Shown here: positions 1 through 6,710 of the stretch, piece by piece
Layout of the letters: each line of letters opens with the position of its first letter
Position numbering within the stretch: the stretch's first letter is position 1
Source of the DNA: DATLMR01 sp035634255
GTDB lineage: Bacteria > Acidobacteriota > Blastocatellia > UBA7656
NCBI GenBank assembly: GCA_035634255.1
Contig: DASQDI010000007.1
Location: 1 to 12,891 of the forward strand
Direction of reading: 5' to 3'
DNA length: 12,891 nt
The notes under the pieces: model-generated
Seen by the model: the letters and a program-made list of their open reading frames with translations, nothing else
Told to the model about the DNA's origin: nothing
Database searches by the model: none
Made by a program: the position numbers and the translations under genes

Positions 1-134
1 AACGAGACTTTCGGGTTGTGCCGCGCGAGCACCTTGGTGATGGCGGCGGTCAGGGTCGTCTTGCCGTGGTCTATGTGCCCGATGGTGCCGACGTTGACGT
101 GCGGCTTCGACCGGTCAAATTTCTCCTTCGCCAT
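1..134 (-). CDS. tuf: Elongation factor Tu, N-terminal part (truncated by window edge)
   Basis: This is the start of EF-Tu, the GTPase that carries aminoacyl-tRNA to the ribosome in the cytoplasm. The 44 visible codons read MAKEKFDRSKPHVNVGTIGH and continue with the G1 P-loop GHIDHGKT at residues 19-26; the usual form is GHVDHGKT, so Ile replaces Val. The ATG at 134-132 is preceded by AGGAG at 143-139. The gene lies downstream of tRNA-Tyr, tRNA-Gly and tRNA-Thr on the same strand, the arrangement known from the E. coli tufB locus, so co-transcription with the tRNAs is likely. The 167 bases between tRNA-Thr and tuf hold an AT-rich leader (about 161-205) and a small AGCC/GGCT hairpin (150-160) just before the ribosome site. 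I see no sure separate promoter there. The rest of the protein lies to the left of the window. Confidence 0.97.
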   Translation of the reverse strand, partial: MAKEKFDRSKPHVNVGTIGHIDHGKTTLTAAITKVLARHNPKVS

Positions 135-301
135 ATCTCTCCTATATTCAGCCTGAGGCTAACTCTTTAATTACAATTACAAGCTTACAGAATTAAGACG
201 CTCGCCGAGCGAGATTATTAAACCCCACGAACAGCGCGGTCGGATCGCGGCAGCCTCCTCCAAATCGGGCCGCCCGCAGGTTCCGCCCGCCGCCTATCCG
301 A

Positions 302-376
<75 letters not shown>

Positions 377-408
377 CTTCCAGATGAAACGCTGTCGAAT
401 TCGAACGA

Positions 409-480
409 AGCGGGCGACGGGACTCGAACCCGCAACACCTAGCTTGGAAGGCTAGTGCGCTACCATTGCGCTACGCCCGC
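409..480 (-). tRNA. tRNA-Gly (anticodon TCC)
   Basis: On the minus strand the acceptor stem GCGGGCG/CGCCCGC has 7 perfect pairs. The anticodon stem CTAGC/GCTAG holds the loop CTTCCAA, giving anticodon TCC. The T-loop is TTCGAGT. The discriminator is T, and the bases that follow are TCG rather than CCA. The 3' CCA is therefore not encoded, unlike in its two neighbours, and would have to be added by CCA-adding enzyme. It lies 11 bases after tRNA-Tyr and 32 bases before tRNA-Thr. Confidence 0.96.
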
Positions 481-491
481 AGGAAACTCGA

Positions 492-579
492 TGGTGCTGG
501 GGGTAGGATTCGAACCTACGTAGTCCTTACGGACGCCGGGTTTACAGCCCGGTGCCATTAACCACTCGACCACCCCAGC
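492..579 (-). tRNA. tRNA-Tyr (anticodon GTA)
   Basis: On the minus strand the acceptor stem GCTGGGG/CCCCAGC is perfect, with discriminator A and an encoded CCA (494-492). The anticodon stem CCGGG/CCCGG holds the loop CTGTAAA, giving anticodon GTA. The long variable arm (GTCCGTAAGGAC) is the class II feature expected of bacterial tRNA-Tyr, and the T-loop is TTCGAAT. It is the first gene of the tyr-gly-thr-tuf series. Confidence 0.97.
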
Positions 580-692
580 ACATTCGCGATCCGGCCCCGC
601 CTCTTCGTCACGGAGCCGCTCGTTCTTCTCAAACATCTATAATGCCGGTGAGCACAACACACCCGCACTTTTACCTCGAATCGAAAACGGTC

Positions 693-721
693 ATTCTAGC
701 CGAGTCTTTCAAAGTTAGCAA
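693..721 (-). promoter_or_regulatory. Candidate sigma-70 promoter of the tRNA-tuf operon
   Basis: On the minus strand TTGCTA (721-716, 4 of 6 to TTGACA) and TAGAAT (698-693, 5 of 6 to TATAAT) are separated by exactly 17 bases. Transcription would start near 686, about 105 bases upstream of tRNA-Tyr, which leaves room for a processed leader. A weaker TATAGA box at about 636-641 has no good -35 partner. The placement is by eye only. Confidence 0.45.
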
Positions 722-1096
722 GCCGTTTGAGGTGACATCCCCTGTACACCCGACTCCGATGATTTTCAACCGGTCTGGACATTATGTGAAAAGGCGGTCT
801 GGCGGTTCGAACCTCGACTCTTTGATTGCAAATTCGTCTGTCGCGTCCGTCAAATTAAATCGGCCATCTCTCCTCGGGTTCAACGAGCCCTTCCCTGAGT
901 TCCCGTCAGATTTCTGTCAGGATTTTTGGCCTCCCAGCCGGAAATGATGAGGATACAACAAGAGGGCTTTTAAGATCAATCCGCAGACCCCCAGAATCTC
1001 TCGATTTATTCTCTCGGTTCCTCGCCCCGAATAATCCGGAGGCTCGTAGAGGCTTGTGTCGGCCTCATCATCCTTAAGGGCTGGCCTTAACCTCTT
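722..1096. other. Intergenic stretch without a recognisable gene
   Basis: No convincing coding frame is present. A plus-strand open frame at 552-947 runs through the tRNA-Tyr gene and has no family-like sequence. Just past the stop of the DUF3616 gene (minus-strand sense) are two weak hairpins: TTAAGG/CCTTAA (1074-1079 with 1085-1090) and GAGGC/GCCTC (1049-1053 with 1062-1066). Neither has a T-run, so they are at best poor terminators or mRNA 3'-end structures. Confidence 0.5.
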
Positions 1097-2230
1097 CTAA
1101 TCGGGCAGCGCGAACACATCCGCCTTCAGCCCGCTCGCTCCCGCCTGCCGAATACACGACGCCGAGTCGTACACGACCAGGAGCGAGTTTCTCTTCTGAC
1201 CGTCGGGAGAGAACAACGCTATGCCCTCCGCGTGGTCTTCCTCCACGCCGTAGGGGATATCGATCACCTTCTCCAATTCCGCGAATGGGACGAGGCTTTC
1301 GCCTTTAGGGCTCGCGCCTCCCTTCCACCGGAAAACGGTCACGGGCCCGTCCAAGTCCATCGTCGGGCCCGAGAGTATCAGCAGGTCGGAGCCGTGGAGG
1401 CACAGGTCGCGGATGCCCAGGCCGCCCAGATTGAGGAAGTGTTTTCGGTAAGTGGGATTGCTGGGGTTAAACGGATTTTTAGAGTTTATGCCCTTGAGCT
1501 TCAGGCTCGACTGATCTCGCTCGTCGGGCTCCGGCTCCAATTCCAGAATCACGGCCCAGCCGCGGAGCACGGGCCCGCGCAAGCCCAGAAAGACGCGGCC
1601 CTCGTTCGTGACCGCGAGGCCCTCAATGTCGAAGCCATTATCCTTGCCCGGGATCTTTAAGAATCGGCCCAGGTGCATGTCCTCCGCCAGGGCCTTCGTC
1701 AGGTCGTTGTCTATTTCGCTGCAAGGCAGTTGCGCCGCCACGCGCCTCTCTCCGCCCAGAGAGACTTCCTTCTCCAGAGTGAAGGAGCCGCCCTTTTCCA
1801 CCACGGGGATGCGGGCGAGTAGATAGCGGTTGCCGTCGCTCGTCACATCGGCCAGCCGCTCGAAATTCTTCTCAAGCGTCTTCTTGTCCGGCTGCTTGCG
1901 CTTCAGGCTGTGCGAGCCTACGAGCCAGAGGTAGCCGCCTCTGTAATCGAGCCCCTCCACGTCCGCCTCTTCGATACCATCGGGCGGAGACACGGGGAGC
2001 CCCAGGTAATCGCTCAGGGCGAACTGCTTATGATCCCCATACTTTAAATCGCCCTCCTTCTCCCCGGCCACGCGCGAGAGCCGCTCAAGGCTGACGGTCT
2101 CATCGTTGGTAACGCAGAGCGAGTCTCCGATCTGAATGACGACTGACAGGCCTTGCCGAAGCTCTTTGTCCTTGCCAAGCCTGTTCAGTTTCGGGTCGAA
2201 TTCCAACGTAACGCATCCTGTCCGAGTCAT
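1097..2230 (-). CDS. DUF3616 family protein, probable beta-propeller
   Basis: Recognised as a DUF3616-type protein from the core FDIEGLAVTNEGRVFLGLRG; its biochemical role is unknown. The protein has no signal peptide or membrane segment, so it is probably cytoplasmic. Four spaced repeats of one design are visible, counting from the first in-frame ATG: DVEGLDY..YLWLVGSH (about 92-110), DIEGLAV..RVFLGLRG (203-221), GIRDLCLH..LLILSGP (274-291) and HAEGIALF..LLVVYDS (335-358). Each is an EGL/I-like turn followed by a hydrophobic strand, as in propeller blades. The start at 2230 is chosen over the in-frame ATG at 2236 because GAGG (2241-2238) is 7 bases from the former and only 1 from the latter; this gives 377 residues. 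The gene stands alone, divergent from the TldD-like operon. The propeller fold is my inference; the family call is fairly safe. Confidence 0.85.
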   Translation of the reverse strand: MTRTGCVTLEFDPKLNRLGKDKELRQGLSVVIQIGDSLCVTNDETVSLERLSRVAGEKEGDLKYGDHKQFALSDYLGLPVSPPDGIEEADVEGLDYRGGYLWLVGSHSLKRKQPDKKTLEKNFERLADVTSDGNRYLLARIPVVEKGGSFTLEKEVSLGGERRVAAQLPCSEIDNDLTKALAEDMHLGRFLKIPGKDNGFDIEGLAVTNEGRVFLGLRGPVLRGWAVILELEPEPDERDQSSLKLKGINSKNPFNPSNPTYRKHFLNLGGLGIRDLCLHGSDLLILSGPTMDLDGPVTVFRWKGGASPKGESLVPFAELEKVIDIPYGVEEDHAEGIALFSPDGQKRNSLLVVYDSASCIRQAGASGLKADVFALPD

Positions 2231-2237
2231 AGACATA

Positions 2238-2241
2238 CCTC
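2238..2241 (-). promoter_or_regulatory. Ribosome binding site deciding the DUF3616 start
   Basis: GAGG on the minus strand lies 7 bases before the ATG at 2230-2228, but only 1 base before the ATG at 2236-2234. This favours the shorter protein beginning MTRTG. Confidence 0.5.
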
Positions 2242-2380
2242 ATGCGGGCGGCAGCGGCCGGAGCGTCCGCCCCACGCCGCCCATGGTTGCTTCCTAAGAA
2301 TCGCGAGCGCCCAATCACCTGCTTCGCAGATGGTGATGTTACAACCGGCGCGCAGAAAAGTCGAAAGAGCGTGATTAAAC

Positions 2381-2415
2381 AACCCCAATTTGATATGACT
2401 CAGATGGGGTTTTAT
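2381..2415 (+). terminator. Terminator-like hairpin in the divergent region
   Basis: A 7-base stem AACCCCA/TGGGGTT with a 17-base loop is followed by TTATT on the plus strand. The loop is long, and no plus-strand gene lies directly upstream. If real, it would block antisense transcription or act as a leader structure. The reverse strand also ends in a T-containing tail (GTTTAAT). Confidence 0.25.
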
Positions 2416-2662
2416 TACATGCCCGCGCCGGGGAGGGCCGCGCCGGAATCGAAAGATTCCCTGAATCGCGGGAACTTCGGTTAACGTCTAATAATAGGGA
2501 GCAGCAATAAATAAGATATTTGGATTCCCGTCTGACCGGCTCCGGGAAGAGTTGAGGATGAAAAATCCGACCCGCATCCGGAGACACACCCTGCCCGGCA
2601 TTCACTGACGGTTATCGATCCGAAGCGGTCTAACAGATCGTTGAACCGGAGACGTGAGATCG

Positions 2663-2691
2663 GCGGCACGTTCCGCCGGGGACTTTATAAT
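2663..2691 (+). promoter_or_regulatory. Candidate promoter of the exported TldD-like operon
   Basis: A perfect -10 box TATAAT lies at 2686-2691. The -35 at 2663-2668 (GCGGCA) matches only 3 of 6 positions with a 17-base spacer. Transcription would start near 2698, giving a leader of about 94 bases. The box lies inside the upstream extension of the reading frame, which argues that the ATG at 2654 is not the true start. Confidence 0.45.
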
Positions 2692-2775
2692 TCCAGGTCT
2701 CGCGAAACCCGCACTCATCAGCCGAGCTAACCTGCGCCTATCCGCAGAGGATAAGCTTGTTCCCACTACTTTCCC

Positions 2776-2782
2776 GAGGAGG
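2776..2782 (+). promoter_or_regulatory. Strong Shine-Dalgarno site setting the TldD-like start
   Basis: GAGGAGG lies 9 bases before the ATG at 2792. No comparable site precedes the in-frame ATG at 2654, and the 2792 start yields a classical signal peptide. Confidence 0.8.
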
Positions 2783-2791
2783 TCTAACAAT

Positions 2792-4504
2792 ATGCGTTTA
2801 CGGGCCGTGGTTGCTTGTATAGTCCTGCTGGCGGGCGGCTTCCCCTTCGAACCGCCCGGCACGTCTGCTCAGCAGGCGGAGAAGAGCCCTTTGCTCAAGG
2901 CGATGGAGGAAGAGATGCGCCGGTCGATGAAGGGGCTGGGCGAGAAGGCGGACCCGCCGCCTTACTTCATCAGCTACTACGTCGCGGAGGAAGAGCAGAC
3001 TTCCATCGCGTCCTCGTTCGGCGCTCTGCGCGGCAGCTCGACCAACACCTCGCGCTACCTTGACGTTCAGGTGCGGGTCGGCGACTACAAGCTGGATAAC
3101 ATGCGCCAGATTCGCGGAGATTCCTTCGGGGCTTTCCTCGATTTCCAGCCGCCGGTCCCGATCACCGTTGAGAATGACCCCGACGCCATTAAGAGCGTCA
3201 TCTGGCGCGAGACCGACAGGAAGTACGCGGCGGCCGTCGAGCGCCTGATACAGGTGAAGACCGACGCCGCCGTCAAAGTGAAGCCTGAGGACGGGTCGCC
3301 GGACTTCTCTCGCGAAACTCCGCAACAACACCTCGGCGCGCTGTCGCACGTGCGGGTGGACGCCGCCGCCTGGGAGAAGAGGCTGAAACAACTCTCGGCG
3401 CTCTTCAACCAGTACCCCGAGGTCCACGAGTGCAGCGTCAGCCTCAGGGCCAGCGCGACCAATAAGTATTTCGTCAACAGCGAAGAGAGCCTCATCCAGC
3501 ACGGGCTGAAGCACTGGCGCGTGGGCGTGTACGCCACGACGAAGGCCGACGACGGGATGGAGCTGTACCGGTACGAGTTCTTCGACGCCCACTCGCCCGA
3601 AGGCCTGCCGGATGACAAGGCGATCAGTCAGGCGATTGACCGGGTCGCCAAAGACCTGCGTGACCTCCGCAAGGCTCCGGCCATCGACCCCTACACCGGC
3701 CCCGCCATCCTGACGGGCCGCGCCGCCGGGGTGTTCTTCCATGAGATATTCGGCCACCGCATCGAGGGCCACAGGCAGAAGGACGAGGAAGAAGGGCAGA
3801 CTTTCACGAAGAATGTAAATCAAAAGGTGCTGCCCGATTTCATCTCAGTCGTCGATGACCCCATGATGGAGCGCGCCGCCGGAGTAGACCTGAACGGCCA
3901 CTACCGCTACGACGACGAGGGGGTGAAGGCTCAGCCCGTGCCGGTCGTGGAGAAGGGCGTCTTGAAAAACTTTCTGATGTCGCGGTCCCCCGTCGCCGGG
4001 TTCGGGAAGTCGAACGGCCACGGGCGGAAGCAGGTGGGTTTCAACGCCGTAGGGCGACAGGGCAACCTGATCGTGCAGGCCGCGCAGACCGTCTCCGAGT
4101 CCAGGCTGCGCGAGATGCTGATCGAAGAGTGCAGGAAGCAGGGCAAACAGTTCGGGCTGGTCTTTAAAGATATTTCCGGCGGCTTCACTTTCACGGGCCG
4201 AGGGAATCCGCAGGTGTTTCAGGTCACTCCCATCATGGTCTATCGCGTCTACACCGACGGCCGCCCGGACGAGCTGGTCCGCGGGGTCGACCTCATCGGG
4301 ACCCCCCTCATGTCTTTCAGCAAAATCCTGGCTTGCGGCGATAAGCAGGAAGTGTTCAACGGCTACTGCGGGGCGGAGAGCGGCATCGTCCCCGTGTCGG
4401 CGCTCGCACCCAGCATACTCACCGCGCAGATCGAGATCCAGAAGAAAGAGAAATCGGCGGACAGGCCGCCCCTGCTCCCGCCGCCGGGAAGGAGGTCACA
4501 CTGA
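2792..4504 (+). CDS. Exported TldD/PmbA-family metalloprotease, catalytic-type subunit
   Basis: A 570-residue member of the TldD/PmbA family (modulator of DNA gyrase; peptidase family U62). Residues 1-26 are a signal peptide: MRLR, a hydrophobic core, and probable cleavage at TSA|QQ, so the protein acts outside the cytoplasm. The zinc-protease motif H317-E318-I-F-G-H322, followed by RIEGH, matches the HExxxH..EG signature of TldD. C526 in the C-terminal YCGAESG corresponds to the Cys of the conserved CG segment that completes the metal site in TldD. The family motif SNGHGR is also present. The start at 2792 is set by the GAGGAGG site. Its stop overlaps the next start by one base (TGATG), so the two genes are translationally coupled and their products probably form a heterodimer like TldD/TldE. 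E. coli TldD and TldE are about 450-480 residues and cytoplasmic, so the export and the extra N-terminal length are unusual. The substrate is unknown. Confidence 0.88.
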   Translation: MRLRAVVACIVLLAGGFPFEPPGTSAQQAEKSPLLKAMEEEMRRSMKGLGEKADPPPYFISYYVAEEEQTSIASSFGALRGSSTNTSRYLDVQVRVGDYKLDNMRQIRGDSFGAFLDFQPPVPITVENDPDAIKSVIWRETDRKYAAAVERLIQVKTDAAVKVKPEDGSPDFSRETPQQHLGALSHVRVDAAAWEKRLKQLSALFNQYPEVHECSVSLRASATNKYFVNSEESLIQHGLKHWRVGVYATTKADDGMELYRYEFFDAHSPEGLPDDKAISQAIDRVAKDLRDLRKAPAIDPYTGPAILTGRAAGVFFHEIFGHRIEGHRQKDEEEGQTFTKNVNQKVLPDFISVVDDPMMERAAGVDLNGHYRYDDEGVKAQPVPVVEKGVLKNFLMSRSPVAGFGKSNGHGRKQVGFNAVGRQGNLIVQAAQTVSESRLREMLIEECRKQGKQFGLVFKDISGGFTFTGRGNPQVFQVTPIMVYRVYTDGRPDELVRGVDLIGTPLMSFSKILACGDKQEVFNGYCGAESGIVPVSALAPSILTAQIEIQKKEKSADRPPLLPPPGRRSH

Positions 4505-6306
4505 TGAAAAGCAGACGGGTAACATTACACCGCTTTCTCGTGCTGATGCTGGGCTCCGCTCTGCTGTCGGCCATCCCCGCGCGCGTGGGGCTCGCTCAGC
4601 AACAGGAGGACCCCCTGCTCAAAGCCATGAGCGACGAGCTCGCGCGCTCGGTGGCGGAGCTTAAGCTTGAGAGCCTTGAGAAGCCTTACTACATCGAATA
4701 CGCGGTGACGGACTCGGAATCGTTCGACGTGGAGGCCACGTTCGGGGCCGTCGTCAGGTCGTATCGGAGCAGGAGCCGCCCCGTGAGCATCGACCTCCGC
4801 GTCGGGAGCTACGGGTTCGATAACAGCGAGTTCGTCTCGACCCGATCATTATTCTCTTCCGACATGTTCCCGAGGCCCCTGGTCCAAGAGGATGACTACG
4901 CGGCCCTGCGCCATGACCTTTGGCTCGCGACCGACGCGACGTACAAAAAGGCTCTGGAGCAGTTGGCCAAGAAACGGGCCTTCGTTCAGAACAAGGTGCA
5001 GGGCGAGCAGGTGCCGGATTTTTCGCGCGCGGAGCCCGTCAAATCCGTCGCCGCCCGGAAGCCGGCGAGCTACGATCAAGCGAAGTGGCAGGAGGCCGTG
5101 CGGCGTCTGTCGGCCCTCTTCCGCGAGTTCCCCGCGATACAGGAATCGCGGGTGAACCTCCGCGTGCGGTCCGTCAACAAGTACTTCACCAACAGCGAGG
5201 GGAGCGTCTGCCGCCAGCCCGCCCCGCTCGCCATGCTTTACGCGCGAGCGTCAACGCAGGCGGCGGACGGCATGCGCCTGAAAAATTTCGTCGCCTTCTT
5301 CGCGACGAGCCCCGAGCAGATGTCCTCGGAATCGGAGATAGCGGCGGCGATTCGACAGATGGCCCAGGAGTTGGCCGCGCTCGCCTCCGCGCCGGTGCTC
5401 GACAAATATGTCGGGCCGGTCCTCGTGACCGGGCAGGCCGCGGGCGAGATGTTCGCGCAGGTGCTCGCGCCCCAACTCTCCGGCCACCGCCCGCCTCTGA
5501 TCGACCCGCCGCAAATGGCCGAGATGCTTCCCAAGAGCGAGTTCGCCGACCGCCTGAATCGCCGGGTGCTGCCCGATTTCCTGACCGTCGTGGACGACCC
5601 GACGCAGACCAGCTTCAACGGCCGGCCTCTCATCGGCTCGTATCAGGTGGACGATCAGGGCGTGCCCGCCCGCCCGGTGACGCTGATCGAGCAGGGCGTC
5701 CTGAAGACTCTGCTCATGTCGCGCCGGCCGCGCAAAGAGATACCTGAGTCGAACGGGCACGGGCGCTCGATGCAGTACGGCTCCGCGAGCGCGCAGGCCG
5801 GGAACCTCTTCATTAAAACGACCGGGGGCAAGGCCTTTGCCGAGTTGAAGCAGGAGTTGATTAACCTGAGTAAGGCGCAGGGCCTCACCCACGGCCTGAT
5901 GATCAAAATGCTCGACAACCCGGGCATCAGCGGCAGGGAGTTTTCTTCTTTATTCAGTCCCCGGCCGCGGGAGCAGGCCCCCGCCCCGCTCCTGGTCTAC
6001 AAAGTGTCGGTCGAAGACGGGAGCGAGCAACTGGTCCGCGGGCTCACGGAGAGCCACTTCACTCCCCGCATCCTGAAAGACATAGTGGCCGCCTCAAGCG
6101 ACTACCACGTCAACAACCGGCTCATGTCAGGCGGCGGCGGGCTGTCGGGGATGATATTCGGCTTCGGGTCGGGCGACGTGGGGGGCGAGGGCATTCCGGT
6201 CACGATCATCGCCCCCTCGGTGTTATTCGAGGAGGTCGAATTAAAAGGGGCGACCGGGCCGCAGAAGAAGCCCGCCCTGCTCCCGCATCCTTTTTTCGCC
6301 AGGTGA
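4504..6306 (+). CDS. Exported TldD/PmbA-family protein lacking the metal site (TldE-like partner)
   Basis: A 600-residue paralogue of the preceding gene, alignable along its whole length: PLLKAM..ELARSV near the N-terminus, VLPDF(L/I)(T/S)VVDDP, GVLK(T/N)(L/F)LMSR and SNGHGR. Residues 1-31 form a signal peptide with probable cleavage at GLA|QQ. The HExxxH motif of the partner has become AQxxxP (A318, Q319, P323), and the C-terminal YCGAESG has become a Gly-rich GSGDVGGEG without Cys. All three likely metal ligands are therefore gone. This parallels TldE/PmbA, the non-metal subunit of the TldD/TldE protease, and suggests a structural or substrate-gating role. The ribosome site AAGGAGGT (4489-4496) is 7 bases before the ATG, which overlaps the upstream stop by one base. 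An extra Gly-rich insertion (about residues 540-560) is seen near the C-terminus. The loss of catalytic residues is read directly; the role is inferred. Confidence 0.85.
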   Translation: MKSRRVTLHRFLVLMLGSALLSAIPARVGLAQQQEDPLLKAMSDELARSVAELKLESLEKPYYIEYAVTDSESFDVEATFGAVVRSYRSRSRPVSIDLRVGSYGFDNSEFVSTRSLFSSDMFPRPLVQEDDYAALRHDLWLATDATYKKALEQLAKKRAFVQNKVQGEQVPDFSRAEPVKSVAARKPASYDQAKWQEAVRRLSALFREFPAIQESRVNLRVRSVNKYFTNSEGSVCRQPAPLAMLYARASTQAADGMRLKNFVAFFATSPEQMSSESEIAAAIRQMAQELAALASAPVLDKYVGPVLVTGQAAGEMFAQVLAPQLSGHRPPLIDPPQMAEMLPKSEFADRLNRRVLPDFLTVVDDPTQTSFNGRPLIGSYQVDDQGVPARPVTLIEQGVLKTLLMSRRPRKEIPESNGHGRSMQYGSASAQAGNLFIKTTGGKAFAELKQELINLSKAQGLTHGLMIKMLDNPGISGREFSSLFSPRPREQAPAPLLVYKVSVEDGSEQLVRGLTESHFTPRILKDIVAASSDYHVNNRLMSGGGGLSGMIFGFGSGDVGGEGIPVTIIAPSVLFEEVELKGATGPQKKPALLPHPFFAR

Positions 6307-6307
6307 T

Positions 6308-6323
6308 CCCGAAAACCTTCGGG
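6308..6323 (+). repeat. Small hairpin directly after the TldE-like stop
   Basis: CCCGAA/TTCGGG forms a perfect 6-base stem with an AACC loop, beginning 2 bases after the stop codon. It is the first of the hairpins at the end of the operon and may protect the mRNA 3' end. Confidence 0.45.
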
Positions 6324-6330
6324 GTGTAAA

Positions 6331-6369
6331 AAAGCGGCGGGCCGCGCTTGTGAGACGGCCCGCCGCTTT
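6331..6369 (+). terminator. Strong hairpin terminator of the TldD/TldE-like operon, probably bidirectional
   Basis: AAAGCGGCGGGCCG (6331-6344) and CGGCCCGCCGCTTT (6356-6369) form a perfect 14-base stem with an 11-base loop. On the plus strand the tail is CTTTCG, so the T-run is short. On the minus strand the stem is followed by TTTTTT, so the hairpin would also stop leftward transcription. Confidence 0.65.
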
Positions 6370-6399
6370 CGATTAGCCGCGCCGAGCCCTTTAATATTT

Positions 6400-6456
6400 C
6401 GGGTCGGGAACCCGGTGGCTAAGCAGGCGGAGCCCCCCGAGCAATCGGGGTCTTTT
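6400..6456 (+). terminator. Second, structured terminator-like element
   Basis: Three hairpins lie back to back: CGGGT/ACCCG (6400-6404 with 6410-6414), GGCT/AGCC (6417-6420 with 6431-6434), and CCCCGA-GCAA-TCGGGG (6435-6450), a GC-rich stem with a GNRA tetraloop. The last is followed by TCTTTT (6451-6456), the form of an intrinsic terminator. It could simply be a back-up terminator for the operon, or the end of a small structured RNA. I do not recognise a known riboswitch. Confidence 0.45.
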
Positions 6457-6656
6457 ACAGGGTAGGCGAGGGGAAACGTGTCCGGCGCTGCCGCATCCGT
6501 ATGGCCCTTAAGGTTGTGCAAGTGACGGTAAGGAGGTAAACTGGCTCGGAAGTTTTGATTGCTCCGGTTGGCAATTCCAAAATGCGCTCCCGCAAGCGTG
6601 TAGTCATATAGTTCCAGCTCGCGCTCTATGTAGGCCGCTCGCCTCTCATTAAGCAC

Positions 6657-6679
6657 GGCTTACGTTATTACTCAAAGCC
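6657..6679. promoter_or_regulatory. Inverted repeat, candidate operator upstream of the sigma-like gene
   Basis: GGCTT (6657-6661) and AAGCC (6675-6679) are separated by 13 AT-rich bases. Outer CAC (6654-6656) and GTG (6681-6683) extend the symmetry with a single bulged base. The repeat ends 4 bases before the GGAAC box of the candidate promoter, a position suited to a regulator. Confidence 0.3.
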
Positions 6680-6683
6680 AGTG

Positions 6684-6710
6684 GGAACGGAACATATCCC
6701 GGTATTCTGA
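6684..6710 (+). promoter_or_regulatory. Candidate ECF-type promoter of the sigma/HTH/peptidase cassette
   Basis: GGAAC (6684-6688) and TCTGA (6706-6710) are 17 bases apart, close to the GGAAC / TCTRA layout recognised by SigmaE-like ECF factors. The start of transcription would fall near 6717, leaving a very short leader before the ATG at 6729. If real, it suggests autoregulation by the sigma-like product or control by another ECF factor. A short match such as this can arise by chance. Confidence 0.3.

Larger units (their letters stand above)
2231..2680. other. Divergent intergenic region with several hairpins and a direct repeat
   Basis: No gene is seen in this stretch between the DUF3616 and TldD-like genes. 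It does hold structure: an inverted repeat ATCACC/GGTGAT (2314-2319 with 2332-2337) enclosing TGC/GCA; a hairpin AACCCCA/TGGGGTT (2381-2387 with 2405-2411) followed by TTATT; a 9-base direct repeat CCGCGCCGG (2423-2431 and 2438-2446); and a perfect stem GGAATC/GATTCC with a GAAA tetraloop (2445-2460). I could not find a strong promoter for the DUF3616 gene. Confidence 0.45.

Noticed and set aside
803..812. GGTTCGAACC, resembling a tRNA T-loop and perhaps a tRNA remnant
   Set aside because: The flanking bases do not form a T-stem on either strand, and no acceptor or anticodon stem is nearby.
552..947. Plus-strand open frame of 131 codons
   Set aside because: It begins inside the tRNA-Tyr gene, runs over the tRNA operon promoter candidate, and has no family-like sequence or ribosome site.
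2654..2791. Longer N-terminus for the first TldD-like protein (ATG at 2654)
   Set aside because: It lacks a ribosome site, would bury the signal peptide behind 46 residues, and contains the TATAAT box; the ATG at 2792 has GAGGAGG before it.
2798..3823. Long minus-strand open frame opposite the first TldD-like gene
   Set aside because: It is the antisense shadow of a well-supported gene with high G+C; the sequence is rich in Arg, Val and Leu with no motif.
5251..5892. Minus-strand open frame opposite the TldE-like gene
   Set aside because: It is antisense to a gene supported by paralogy along its full length, and has the same shadow composition.
6530..6537. AAGGAGGT as the ribosome site of an unlisted small gene
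   Set aside because: No ATG, GTG or TTG follows at a usable distance; the only near-start, CTG at 6541, gives a five-codon frame.
6102..6656. Minus-strand open frame of 184 codons
   Set aside because: It overlaps the end of the TldE-like gene and the terminator hairpins, and its translation is Pro/Ser-rich without recognisable domains.
6660..6676. TTACGTTAT, similar to half of the Deinococcus radiation-response motif
   Set aside because: Only one half-site matches; the second half does not, and nothing else suggests Deinococcus. It was tempting only because of the IrrE-like peptidase.
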